Source: Streptomyces sp. FIT100 (GTDB lineage Bacteria; Actinomycetota; Actinomycetes; Streptomycetales; Streptomycetaceae). From it: a DNA stretch of 64,000 nucleotides. Position numbers and translations under genes: made by a program. The notes below the pieces were generated by a model that saw nothing but the letters and a program-made list of their open reading frames with translations, made no database searches and was not told the origin of the DNA. The first letter of the stretch is position 1. Every line of letters begins with the position of its first letter. The stretch lies in assembly GCF_024584805.1 (NCBI RefSeq), contig NZ_CP075715.1:2654001-2718000 (forward strand), in the 5' to 3' direction. Positions 25,398 through 34,052 of this stretch are shown piece by piece.

Positions 25398-26495
25398 GTG
25401 CCCATGCATACTTTGACCGGCCTTCAGCAAACTGACCTGAAATTCCATTGGTGTTCACCGCTGGACAGTGGCCAGCAGCGGGCTAGCGAGAAGTACCAGA
25501 CCGGCCAACTCGACTTCGATGGCATCGTCGACTTCGCGCGAGAGGCGGACGAACTCGGCGTTGACTCCCTGCTCATGGGGATCAGCTATCACATGCCGGA
25601 TCCGCTTCCCATGATCGGAGCGCTGGTCCGCGAGACCAAGCATGTGAAGTTCATCCTGGCGTACCGTCCCGGGCTGCTGTCACCCACTCTTTTCACGCAG
25701 GTGGTAAACACCGTCTCGTGGATGTCTGACGGCCGCATCGCACTGAATCTAGTGGCAGGCATCTCGCCCGCGGAACAGGCTTACTACGGCGACTTCCTCG
25801 CACACGACGACCGGTACACCCGGTCCGACGAGTTTCTCGGCATCCTGCACCGCTTCTGGCGGGGTGAGACCCCGCTGACCCACCAGGGGCAGCACTATCG
25901 CGTCGAGGATGCACAGCTCGGCCTGGGCTTCAAGGACGGCGGGCGGCCGACCGTGTACATCAGTGGCGCGTCCGACCGCGCGCAGCAGTCCGCGGTGCTG
26001 CACAGCGACTGCTGGCTGCGATACGGCGACACGCCCGAGGGAATCGCGAAGGCGGCGCGGCCGGTTCTGGAGCAGGGATGCCAGGTCGGTATCCGTATGC
26101 ACGTCCTGGCGCGTCCGACGCGTGACGAGGCGTTGGTCGACCTCGCGGAGATGATGAGCAATCCGGATGAAGAGCACAAGGAGTGGGTGAACAAGTTCGT
26201 CGGCGCCTCCGACTCAGAGGCGGTGAAGACGTCGTTCCGCCTGGCCGAGCAGGCCAGTGGCGACTGGCTCTCGCCGATGCTCTACTCCGGTGCCGTTGCC
26301 TACCGTGGCGGCCCCGCATTGTGCGTGGTCGGGAGCTACGAAGAAGTGGCGGCCTATCTCTACAAGTACAAGGCTGCCGGCGTCAGCGAGTTCATCTTCT
26401 CGGGCTGGCCCACTCGGAACGAGATGAGGACTTTCTACACCCATGTACTCCCACTGATCCGCGAGCACGAGCGTACCGCGTCCACGGCATGGTGA
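25398..26495 (+). CDS. luciferase-like FMNH2-dependent monooxygenase (SsuD-like)
   Basis: 365 aa from GTG 25398, favoured over ATG 25404 by AAGGGG at 25386-25391. It has the bacterial-luciferase TIM-barrel pattern of the alkanesulfonate monooxygenase branch: GIVDFAREADELGVDSLLMG, RETKHVKFILAYRPG, SDGRIALNLVAGISP, RSDEFLGILHRFWRG and a late SGWPTRNEMRTF. Members use reduced FMN from a separate reductase to oxygenate a substrate at C-S, C-N or N. A matching flavin reductase closes the operon at 33552. The co-occurrence with a TauE-type anion exporter would fit sulfite release, but N- or C-oxygenation of an amino acid is just as possible. It starts the rightward operon. Confidence 0.88.
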   Translation: MPMHTLTGLQQTDLKFHWCSPLDSGQQRASEKYQTGQLDFDGIVDFAREADELGVDSLLMGISYHMPDPLPMIGALVRETKHVKFILAYRPGLLSPTLFTQVVNTVSWMSDGRIALNLVAGISPAEQAYYGDFLAHDDRYTRSDEFLGILHRFWRGETPLTHQGQHYRVEDAQLGLGFKDGGRPTVYISGASDRAQQSAVLHSDCWLRYGDTPEGIAKAARPVLEQGCQVGIRMHVLARPTRDEALVDLAEMMSNPDEEHKEWVNKFVGASDSEAVKTSFRLAEQASGDWLSPMLYSGAVAYRGGPALCVVGSYEEVAAYLYKYKAAGVSEFIFSGWPTRNEMRTFYTHVLPLIREHERTASTAW

Positions 26496-27733
26496 TTCCT
26501 GCAGAGCGAGCCAGGCGAGGGCTGTTCGCCGCAGGAGTGCTGCTCGGCTTGGTGGCGGAGCAGGTGGTGCTGTACAGCGTCCCGCTGCTCATCTTCCAGG
26601 ACACCAACCAGGTGTCCACGCTCGGTCTGGCCTTCGCACTTGAATGGCTGCCGGGGCTCCTGGCCTATCCCTTCGCGGGCCTCATAGCCGACCGGGACGG
26701 CGGTGCACGTCTCTTTTCCCTGGTGACTGGTGCGCGCGCTTGCGTTCTCGTGGGCGTCGTCGCCGTCTGCCTCACAGCCCCCGGCTGGACAACTGCAGCT
26801 CTCATGACGAGTGGCGCGCTGTTGTCGATGCTGGTGGCACCCGTGCGGATGTCCGTCGAGAAGATGGTTCCGCAGGTGGCCAAGGGAGAACACCTGGCCC
26901 CCACGCAGGCCATCGTCCAGAACATGGAGTTGCTGGCCATGGCCCTGGGCCCGGGCCTGGCCATGCTGGCAGCGCTCGCGCTGGGAAAGATGTGGCTGCT
27001 TGCGCTGGCTGCGACGGTGTTCACCCTGGGGGCTTTGTGCTGGCTGCCGCTGCCTCGCGGGGGACGGACAACGGGTGCCGGCACTGTCCGCGGCAACCTG
27101 TCGGAACTCAAGCTCGGCTGGACGCTCCTCCTCGGGAACAGGCCGGTGCTTCTCCTTGCTGTTCTGAACTTCGCGATCAACTTGGTTATCGCGACGGTTC
27201 TGAGCGCGAACGCGGCACTGGTGACCGGCGTCTTCGACGCCCCGGACTCGGCATACGCGATGCTCAACATCTGCGTCGGGGTGATCGGGCTCATCAACCT
27301 CTTGGTGATACCACTCCTGCTGAAGCGGTTCGACGTCTACCTGCTGGGAACCATAGGATTCGTCCTCCTGTGCGTGGCCCTGCTACTCGTGGGTCTGGCG
27401 CCTTCCTTCACCGTTTACGCTGCGGCATTCGTGGCCACGCTCACGGGCGATGCGACGTACAACGTTTTCAACCGCACCCAACGAGTGAAAGCAATACCCA
27501 AAGATCACTTGGGAAAGGTGATGGGTCCTTTCTACTTGCTCAACATGCTGTCCTATCCCATCGCTGGAATACTCACGGCCAGTTTCGGCGGTACGTTCGG
27601 GACCCAGCCGCTTGTCATCGTACTGACGCTCGCCCTCATCGCCTTCGGCACCTTCTTTTTGCCGTTGACGATGCGCAGCTTCCGCCTAGCACTGGACAAC
27701 CGTGAAAGAATTCCCACAGGAGCCCAAGCGTGA
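26489..27733 (+). CDS. MFS-type membrane exporter
   Basis: 414 aa; the ATG lies inside the end of the previous gene (ATGGTGA). About ten to twelve hydrophobic helices have the MFS_3 / enterobactin-exporter (EntS-like) style, including FALEWLPGLLAYPFAGLIADRDG after helix 2 and a central basic loop around residues 190-205. The likely role is product export or self-protection in the cytoplasmic membrane. The stop overlaps the B12-subunit start (GTGA, 27730-27733). The substrate is inferred only from position. Confidence 0.85.
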   Translation: MVIPAERARRGLFAAGVLLGLVAEQVVLYSVPLLIFQDTNQVSTLGLAFALEWLPGLLAYPFAGLIADRDGGARLFSLVTGARACVLVGVVAVCLTAPGWTTAALMTSGALLSMLVAPVRMSVEKMVPQVAKGEHLAPTQAIVQNMELLAMALGPGLAMLAALALGKMWLLALAATVFTLGALCWLPLPRGGRTTGAGTVRGNLSELKLGWTLLLGNRPVLLLAVLNFAINLVIATVLSANAALVTGVFDAPDSAYAMLNICVGVIGLINLLVIPLLLKRFDVYLLGTIGFVLLCVALLLVGLAPSFTVYAAAFVATLTGDATYNVFNRTQRVKAIPKDHLGKVMGPFYLLNMLSYPIAGILTASFGGTFGTQPLVIVLTLALIAFGTFFLPLTMRSFRLALDNRERIPTGAQA

Positions 27734-28218
27734 GTGCCGGATTCCCTTGCCTGTTGACCACTGTCGAATCTGATTCACATATCTGGAATCTTGTCTACCT
27801 TCAGAAGTTTCTTGAAGAGAATGGTGCGGAGGTTAAGAACCTGGGCGCCTGCACTCCGGTCGGAACTGTTACGCAAGCCATACAGGAATACCGTCCTTCA
27901 CTTCTCGTAGTGTCAAGTGTGAATGGACACGGGCATCACGGGGCGCGTGTTCTCCTCTCCGCTCTGCGGAAGAGCGGACTCGAAGTCCCGTCTGTCGTGG
28001 GAGGAAAGCTCACGATCGCAGAGTCGGACAACGACTGGGTTCGGCGCGATTTGCTCAACCACGGATACACCGACGTTTTCAACGGTGAGGACGCCATCGA
28101 AAAGTTTCAGGGATTCCTGAGGCTTGGAAAGTCCTCGGGATTCTCTGCCTGGCAGGCGGACGCGGCGGTCGTTCCACCTTGGGACCAGCCGGAACCCGTA
28201 GCGACAAGGACACATTGA
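27730..28218 (+). CDS. B12-binding subunit of a glutamate-mutase-type enzyme (GlmS/MutS-like)
   Basis: 162 aa from GTG 27730. The Rossmann-like cobalamin domain reads SDSHIWNLVYLQKFLEENG (His17 as the lower cobalt ligand in D-x-H), then VVSSVNGHGHHGA and VVGGKLTI. The canonical D-x-H-x-x-G has Asn instead of Gly (DSHIWN). This small subunit carries adenosylcobalamin for the large subunit encoded at 30957. Together they would interconvert glutamate and 3-methylaspartate, or a related skeleton. The early part of the gene is strikingly AT-rich (25 G/C in 27781-27840), supporting recent acquisition. Its stop overlaps the next start (TGATG). Confidence 0.87.
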   Translation: MSAGFPCLLTTVESDSHIWNLVYLQKFLEENGAEVKNLGACTPVGTVTQAIQEYRPSLLVVSSVNGHGHHGARVLLSALRKSGLEVPSVVGGKLTIAESDNDWVRRDLLNHGYTDVFNGEDAIEKFQGFLRLGKSSGFSAWQADAAVVPPWDQPEPVATRTH

Positions 28219-29456
28219 TGCACATTGTCATCGTCAACCGCTGGCCTCGGTTCTCCGACGGCAAGCGGTGGGACAACGAGTTGACCAGATACGAGGAGTT
28301 CATCGACCACGACCGACACAAAGTCAGCTACGTGGTCGACGCCCTGGGCGAGGAGGGGGTCCTGGCGGCCCCGTCGACGATTGCATCCCTGGTGCGGGTG
28401 GACGACGTCAATGACTTCGCATCACTGCGTGCCGCGGTTCTCAAGATCACGGAACACGTCGGTTCTGTAGACCAGTTGATAGCCCTGTCCGAGTTCACCC
28501 TGGAGATCGCCGCTCGGGTGCGTGAGGACCTCGGGCTGCCCGGGCCGACTCCCGCAGAGGTCGCAGTGTACCGGGACAAGGTCCGAATGAAGCAGGTACT
28601 TGCCGAGGCGGGCGTCCGTGTCCCTCGTTTTGCAGCCTGCGAGGACGCGGAGCGGAGCCGCGCCTTCGCGGCATCCTGTGGATACCCGGTCATCGTCAAG
28701 CCGGTGGACGGCGCCGCAAGTATCGGCGTCCACCGTGTCGATGACGAAGCCGCGCTGGCTCAGCTGCTGCCCACCCTCGACCTCGGGCGCTACGAGGTCG
28801 AGGAATTCGTCGAAGGAGCCGTCTACCACGTCGACGGTTTCGTCGACGAGCATGCGCGGATCCGCTTCCAGGCTGTGTCCCGGTACGTCAATGACTGTCT
28901 CGCCTTCGGAACCGGGTCCCCCCTGGGCTCGGTGATCGTCCAACGGTCGGGGCTGCGGAACCGGATCGAGGAGTTCGCAGGCAGGTGCGTATCCGCGCTC
29001 GGCATGAGTACCACTCCGTTCCATCTGGAACTCTTCGTGACTCCGTCGGACGAACTGGTCTTCCTCGAGATCGGTGGCCGCGTCGGCGGCAGCGAGGTGC
29101 CACACCTCCTCAACAAGCTGTTTGACGTCAACCTCTTCGAAACCTGGCTGCGAGCGCTGGCCGGGGAGCGGATCTGGCTACCGGACAAGCCGGCGGACCC
29201 GTCGGGTGGTTGGCTCGTCCTGCCCAAGCCCACGCAACTGCCGGCCCGCGTGCTCAAGGCGACGCCCATGCGTGAACAGGTGCCGAGCATCTGGCGCGAG
29301 CTCCTTCCGGAGGTGGGCGACGTACTGGAGCCGGGAGGCGCCTACGACGCCCTGCACAGCGGCAGATTCATCCTTCTGCACGAGACACAGGAACAGGTGG
29401 AAGCCGACATCCACCGCATCATCGAGAACTTTGAATTCGAGGCATCTTCGCTATGA
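28218..29456 (+). CDS. ATP-grasp ligase 1
   Basis: 412 aa; ATG 28218 overlaps the upstream stop. It has an N-terminal pre-ATP-grasp region and then the lid/ATP-binding segment KVRMKQVLAEAGVRVPRF and GYPVIVKPVDGAASIGVHRV. The Mg-binding end is FHLELFVTPSDELVFLEIGGRVGGSEVPHLL. This is the carboxylate-amine ligase architecture of L-amino acid ligases (BacD/carnosine synthase-like): acyl phosphate formation followed by amide formation. It probably joins an amino acid made in the pathway to another amine. Its stop overlaps the next ATG (ATGA, 29453-29456). Confidence 0.85.
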   Translation: MHIVIVNRWPRFSDGKRWDNELTRYEEFIDHDRHKVSYVVDALGEEGVLAAPSTIASLVRVDDVNDFASLRAAVLKITEHVGSVDQLIALSEFTLEIAARVREDLGLPGPTPAEVAVYRDKVRMKQVLAEAGVRVPRFAACEDAERSRAFAASCGYPVIVKPVDGAASIGVHRVDDEAALAQLLPTLDLGRYEVEEFVEGAVYHVDGFVDEHARIRFQAVSRYVNDCLAFGTGSPLGSVIVQRSGLRNRIEEFAGRCVSALGMSTTPFHLELFVTPSDELVFLEIGGRVGGSEVPHLLNKLFDVNLFETWLRALAGERIWLPDKPADPSGGWLVLPKPTQLPARVLKATPMREQVPSIWRELLPEVGDVLEPGGAYDALHSGRFILLHETQEQVEADIHRIIENFEFEASSL

Positions 29457-30955
29457 GCAATCAGTCGCCCACGTACGGCCGCGAGAGCGACAGCACGCTC
29501 CACGAAACGCTGAGCAGCTACCTCAGCGCCGTCGAACTGCACGGGATCGCATCGGTCGGTGACAAGCTGATCGAGGCCGCAGGCGGAGTCGGGCAGCTGG
29601 CCGACTACAAGGTCATGGTCGCTTACGGCGGCGGCAAGGACAGCTCGTACGTCGTCGCCTTCGTGCGCGCGGTCCAACTGCACCTGCAGCTGGCACACGG
29701 CCGCACCTTCGTCATGCGCGTCGCCAACATGCGGCACGCGGGTGTTCCCACCGCGGTGATGGAGAACATCGACCGGGTGTACCGGGCCCTTGAGCTGCTC
29801 GACGACCCCCGCTGCGAGCTGATCACGGTCGACCACACGGAGATTCGCCGGTTCTGCGTCGATTTGCCGCTGCCTGACCGGCTGCGCACCATCAACCGCG
29901 TCGATGTCCTGATGAACGGACACCGCTCAGCAGGCGACGGGCGACCCACTTTCTGCAACAGCTGCAATCTCGCCGTGGCCGACTTCTACGGCCGTGCCGC
30001 TTGGTGGCAGGGCGGCGTCGACGCGATCATGACCGGTGACTCGAGACGCGAGCAGCTGCTCTACTCCGCCTGGATCCTCCGCTTGGCCAAGGAGAGCGGC
30101 ATCGATGTGGAACAGTGCCGCAGCATGGGCTTCCGCGGACTGCTCACCGCACTGCGCGGCATCGCCAACACCTATTTCCAGGAGCTGTTCGGCGAGGACG
30201 GTATCGCCGAACTCGCGGAGCGTGAGGTCGCCACGGGAGACCGCTCGCTGCAGCCCGCCTTCATCTCGATCTATGACCTCGTCAGCTACCGCGTACACGA
30301 CCACTGGGAGCTGATCGTCGACTTCCTGGGTTTCCAGTTCGACGATCTGGCCTTCAGTTTCACTGAGTCCGACTGCGCCAATCCGACGCTGATGGCCCAC
30401 CTTCGTGGACTGCGGACGCAATACGTCGAGGGACGGACCTACGAAGCCGGCATCAAGGAGTACCTGCAGCTGGCCGAGATGATGATGCACAAGAAGGAGA
30501 TGCCGGAGCGCCTCATCCAACTGGCGCTCAGCCGCTACGACACGTCCGAGAAGATCACGGAACGGCGCGGTATGTCCGCGGAGTATGCCCTGGACGCCTT
30601 TGCACTCCAGGAGGACGCTCTCGTTGCCATGGTCTTCTCCCCGTTTACCGACGAAGGAGCACGGCTGGCGCGATTCGTCGACGACTGCCACCCCAAGATG
30701 GCCGGCCGTGTCGCGGACCTGCACCTCGCCCTGCGAGGGGAGTCCGACACCGAGGACGTCATCACCTGGCTCAAAGAGGTTTCCGCTCTCACGATCGGCC
30801 AGCTGCGCACGCTCTACCGGAGTTCCCTGGTCGACTTCCAGACGAAGGAGTCAATGATCGCCCGGGTGCGTGTCGGAGACCCGCACAAGGCAGAGATCGA
30901 GACGGTGGACCCTCAGACCGGCAGCCGCACGCTCGAGCTGATCTCGGGTCGGTGA
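29453..30955 (+). CDS. PP-loop (N-type ATP pyrophosphatase) enzyme, novel subfamily
   Basis: 500 aa. The PP-loop motif MVAYGGGKDSSYVVAF lies near residue 55, and a C-x-x-C pair (FCNSCNLAV, about 167-170) recalls the zinc knuckles of TtuA/WbpG-type members. The second half is a roughly 250-residue helical domain with no motif known to me (EYLQLAEMMMHKKEMPERLIQ). PP-loop enzymes adenylate a carbonyl or carboxylate, which a nucleophile (ammonia, sulfur or amine) then attacks. There is no glutaminase domain, so ammonia or another nucleophile must come from elsewhere. It lies between an ATP-grasp gene and the mutase and overlaps the former by 4 bases, so it is probably a core pathway enzyme. Confidence 0.78.
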   Translation: MSNQSPTYGRESDSTLHETLSSYLSAVELHGIASVGDKLIEAAGGVGQLADYKVMVAYGGGKDSSYVVAFVRAVQLHLQLAHGRTFVMRVANMRHAGVPTAVMENIDRVYRALELLDDPRCELITVDHTEIRRFCVDLPLPDRLRTINRVDVLMNGHRSAGDGRPTFCNSCNLAVADFYGRAAWWQGGVDAIMTGDSRREQLLYSAWILRLAKESGIDVEQCRSMGFRGLLTALRGIANTYFQELFGEDGIAELAEREVATGDRSLQPAFISIYDLVSYRVHDHWELIVDFLGFQFDDLAFSFTESDCANPTLMAHLRGLRTQYVEGRTYEAGIKEYLQLAEMMMHKKEMPERLIQLALSRYDTSEKITERRGMSAEYALDAFALQEDALVAMVFSPFTDEGARLARFVDDCHPKMAGRVADLHLALRGESDTEDVITWLKEVSALTIGQLRTLYRSSLVDFQTKESMIARVRVGDPHKAEIETVDPQTGSRTLELISGR

Positions 30956-30956
30956 A

Positions 30957-32234
30957 GTGTCCGGCCATTTCGATCGGTTCATCGCCGACGTACACCGCCG
31001 GGACGAACTCGTCGTCCAGCCACGCATGGGCTTCGGCAAGCTCCAGACCATGGAGTCGGGGCTGCAAGCGGTCGCCGCACTGGACGTCCCCGCCGTGGGA
31101 ACACTGACGCTCGACAGCTACACCCGCGTCGGGGACTACACGACACCACTGGAACGGCTGGCCGCCGGCGAGGAGGTGAACGGCTTCCCGCTGCTGTCGC
31201 ACCCGACCCGTGCGACGCAGGGCATGCTCGACGGCTTGTACGGCCCCACCTTTCCTGTTCAGGTGCGCCACGGCACAGCGCTCCCTTTGCAGGTGTTCAA
31301 AAGCCTGGTGGAAGTCGGCCTGGAAGCGACGGAGGGCGGTCCGGTGTCGTACTGCCTTCCCTACAGTCGTCTACCGCTCGCCCACGCGGTGCAAGCCTGG
31401 AAGGAGAGCGTCCAGTTCCTGGCCTCCGAGACCGAGTTCGGACACATCGAGAGCTTCGGGGGCTGTCTGCTCGGGCAGCTGTGTCCGCCCTCGCTCACGG
31501 TCGCGATGGCGGTGCTTGAAGGGTGCTTCTTCCGGCAGCACGGCCTGCGCCACATGTCACTCAGCTATGCGCAGGGAACGCTGCCCGCCCAGGACCGTGG
31601 AGCGCTCCGGGCAATGCGTTCCCTCGCGGCGGAGTATCTGGGGGACGTTACCTGGCACGTGGTCCTGTACACGTACATGGGCCTGTTCCCTCGCACGCCT
31701 GACGGCGCGACCGGACTCATCCGCGACAGCGCACGGCTCGCCCGGGACACCGGGTGTGAACGCCTCATCGTGAAGACCGTGTCCGAGGCATGGCAGATAC
31801 CGAGCGTGGCGGAGAACCTGGCTGCTCTCCGACTGTCGTCGCAAGCCGCGGAGGGCCCTCCTGCCCCCGCAACGGCGGTGGAGGATGCCTTCTTCGACGA
31901 AGTCATCGAGGAGGCGAGACTCATCATCGAGTCCGTCCTCAATCTCAACCCCGATATCAGCCTGGCTTTCGTGAAGGCGTTCGCCGACGGACTGCTGGAC
32001 ATCCCGTTCTGCCTTCACCCGGACAACATGGGTGCCGCAACGTGCGTGATCGACGATCGAGGCGCTCTGGTGTGGGGATCCCGCGGGAGGCTGCCGCTGT
32101 CTCGCACGGGCTCCGGTCACCGGACGGACCGGTTCAGCTCGGATCGTCTGTACTCCATGCTCAACCACGTCGCACATCGCTATGACAGCCGCGCACGCGC
32201 GCTCAAAGACAACCCCCGTCTCTGCATCCCTTGA
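30957..32234 (+). CDS. glutamate mutase large subunit (GlmE/MutE-like)
   Basis: 425 aa from GTG 30957, one base after the previous stop. Family hallmarks of methylaspartate mutase E subunits are clear: QPRMGFGKLQTMESGL, NGFPLLSHPTRATQGMLD, VQVRHGTALPLQVFKS, GLEATEGGPVSYCLPYSR and FGGCLLGQLCPPSLTVA. The barrel binds adenosylcobalamin delivered by the small subunit encoded at 27730 and performs radical carbon-skeleton rearrangement, glutamate to (2S,3S)-3-methylaspartate. It is somewhat shorter than catabolic MutE (about 480 aa). Secondary-metabolism homologues feed friulimicin, vicenistatin and nikkomycin-type pathways. Confidence 0.9.
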   Translation: MSGHFDRFIADVHRRDELVVQPRMGFGKLQTMESGLQAVAALDVPAVGTLTLDSYTRVGDYTTPLERLAAGEEVNGFPLLSHPTRATQGMLDGLYGPTFPVQVRHGTALPLQVFKSLVEVGLEATEGGPVSYCLPYSRLPLAHAVQAWKESVQFLASETEFGHIESFGGCLLGQLCPPSLTVAMAVLEGCFFRQHGLRHMSLSYAQGTLPAQDRGALRAMRSLAAEYLGDVTWHVVLYTYMGLFPRTPDGATGLIRDSARLARDTGCERLIVKTVSEAWQIPSVAENLAALRLSSQAAEGPPAPATAVEDAFFDEVIEEARLIIESVLNLNPDISLAFVKAFADGLLDIPFCLHPDNMGAATCVIDDRGALVWGSRGRLPLSRTGSGHRTDRFSSDRLYSMLNHVAHRYDSRARALKDNPRLCIP

Positions 32235-32253
32235 CAGTCAGCGAAAGCCTGAA

Positions 32254-33501
32254 ATGACGCCGCCCGCTCACACCAAGCCCACCCTCGTCCTGGTGGACGC
32301 GCTCTCCACGGGAGCCTTGCTCGCGCGCGAGGCCGCCGACAGCTACCGCGTGACGCATGTCCGCTCCCGTGCCCAACTGCCCGAGACCTTCGCGGCGAGC
32401 CTGCCGACCGATCTGTTCGACGAGGATCTCACCTATCCCGGCCACACCGACGACGTACGAAGGAAGCTGGCCGAGCGCAGCCCCGTAGGGGTCGTTCCGG
32501 CCAGCGAGTTCGGTGTCGAGGTCGCCGACGAACTCGCGGAGGCACTCGCGCTGAGGGGGAACACCCCGTCACTGTCGTCCGCGCGACGGGACAAGTCCCG
32601 CATGATGGCAGTTCTATCCGCTGCAGGGATACGCACGCCACGGCAGCTGCGTGCCGGTGGAGCGGCAGATCTGCTGAGGTGGCGGCGCCAGGAGAAACTC
32701 GGGCGTGTGGTCGTCAAGCCACTCGACAGCGCAGGGTCGGATGATGTCTTCACCTGTGACACTGACGAGGAGGTGACCACGGCGTTCGATCGCATCATCG
32801 GTAAGACGAACCTGATGCTCAGGCCCAACGAGTCCGTCCTGATCCAGGAGTACCTGGCCGGGGACGAATTCATCGTCAACACGGTCAGCAGGGACGGCAG
32901 GCACTGGTGCACGGACGTCTGGGTCAGTGCGAAGACCGTCCTGTCCGAGAAGCGGAAGGTCTACGACTACGAAGACCTGCTTGAGCCGGATGACCTCCGC
33001 CTCGAGCAGATCGTTCCCTACGTGTCCGACGTCCTGGACGGGCTCGGCATCACCAACGGCCCCGCCCACACCGAGCTGATTCTGACGCACGACGGTCCAG
33101 TTCTTCTGGAGACGGGCGCACGCATCTCGGGTCTCGCCAACCCTCCGGCTCTGGATCGCTGCACGGGCGCCAACCAGGTCAGTCTCGCGCTGGACTGCTA
33201 CACGGCCGATGCCCGGTTGCTTCTCAGCCGCCCACTGCGGTACGAGCAGAACGAGCACGCGCGCTGTGTGAACCTCTTCGCGCGCCGCGCGGTGAGGCTT
33301 CCGGCTTGTGCCATCAGGGAGGCTCTACAGGACCTTCCCGCGTTCGAAAGCCTCCGCTTCCGTGTGGCCGACAACGGGGAAACAAGGCCGACGGTGGATC
33401 TCAACTCGTCGCCGGGCGTCGTGTTCTTCGTCCACAAGGACCGCAACGAGGTCGACCGGGCTTACAAGGTTCTTCGTGAGATCGAGCACGAGCTGCTCTG
33501 A
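32254..33501 (+). CDS. ATP-grasp ligase 2
   Basis: 415 aa from ATG 32254; an alternative ATG at 32182 would overlap the mutase gene by 53 bases. ATP-grasp motifs: DKSRMMAVLSAAGIRTPRQL, RVVVKPLDSAGSDDVFTC, LIQEYLAGDEFIVNTVS, and the metal end HTELILTHDGPVLLETGARISG. It is only distantly like ligase 1, so the two should have different substrates. A two-ligase set can make a tripeptide or cap both ends of one amino acid. It is followed after 50 bases by the flavin reductase. The family call is firm and the reaction partners are unknown. Confidence 0.85.
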   Translation: MTPPAHTKPTLVLVDALSTGALLAREAADSYRVTHVRSRAQLPETFAASLPTDLFDEDLTYPGHTDDVRRKLAERSPVGVVPASEFGVEVADELAEALALRGNTPSLSSARRDKSRMMAVLSAAGIRTPRQLRAGGAADLLRWRRQEKLGRVVVKPLDSAGSDDVFTCDTDEEVTTAFDRIIGKTNLMLRPNESVLIQEYLAGDEFIVNTVSRDGRHWCTDVWVSAKTVLSEKRKVYDYEDLLEPDDLRLEQIVPYVSDVLDGLGITNGPAHTELILTHDGPVLLETGARISGLANPPALDRCTGANQVSLALDCYTADARLLLSRPLRYEQNEHARCVNLFARRAVRLPACAIREALQDLPAFESLRFRVADNGETRPTVDLNSSPGVVFFVHKDRNEVDRAYKVLREIEHELL

Positions 33502-33551
33502 TCCGCTGTCCAACCGCGCACACCCGACACAAGAATCATGGTGAGGCTCTG

Positions 33552-34052
33552 ATGCCCGTACCCCCTCAGCAGTTCCGCGACATCTTCGGATCATTCCCCA
33601 CCTCTGTCTCCATCATCACGGCTATGGACAACGACGGAATGCCTCGCGGTTTCACCTGCAATGCCATCTGCGCAGTGTCAGCCGACCCGCCCCTTCTGCT
33701 GATCAGCATCAGCAAGACCTCGCAGACACTGCCCGCCGTCCTTTCCTCGCGATCCTTCGTGGTCAACTTCCTGGCCTCTTCGGGTGTTGAGGCGTCCAAC
33801 GTCTTCGCAGGCAAGGGGCAGGACAAGTTCGCTGATGTGCGGTGGCAGCCGTCGGACGTCGCGAGTGGCGCGCCCATATTGAGTGACCTTGCCCTGGCAT
33901 ATGCGGAGTGCCGCGTGGAGCAGACCGTGGAAGCGGGTGACCATCTGCTGGTCATCGCCCGGGTCGACGGAGGCTCGACGTTCCCGCGGGATGCGCTGCT
34001 GTACTGCCGGGGCGAGTACAGCCGCAAGGCGGGGTTGGCTGCCGTGAGCTGA
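33552..34052 (+). CDS. flavin reductase (HpaC-like)
   Basis: 166 aa from ATG 33552. Split-barrel FMN-binding fold: FGSFPTSVSIITAMDNDGMPRGFTCNAICAVSADPPLLLISI, then SFVVNFLAS and the conserved late GDHLLVIARV. Such NAD(P)H-dependent reductases supply free FMNH2 to two-component monooxygenases. The luciferase-like enzyme at the operon start (25398) is the obvious partner. It is the last gene of the rightward operon. Confidence 0.92.
   Translation: MPVPPQQFRDIFGSFPTSVSIITAMDNDGMPRGFTCNAICAVSADPPLLLISISKTSQTLPAVLSSRSFVVNFLASSGVEASNVFAGKGQDKFADVRWQPSDVASGAPILSDLALAYAECRVEQTVEAGDHLLVIARVDGGSTFPRDALLYCRGEYSRKAGLAAVS

Noticed and set aside
25237..25449. Stop-free plus-strand stretch reading HLWDFPEELATAYATDL in the divergent control region
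   Set aside because: No start codon with RBS, no recognised family, and it runs into the monooxygenase in another frame; chance or a decayed fragment.
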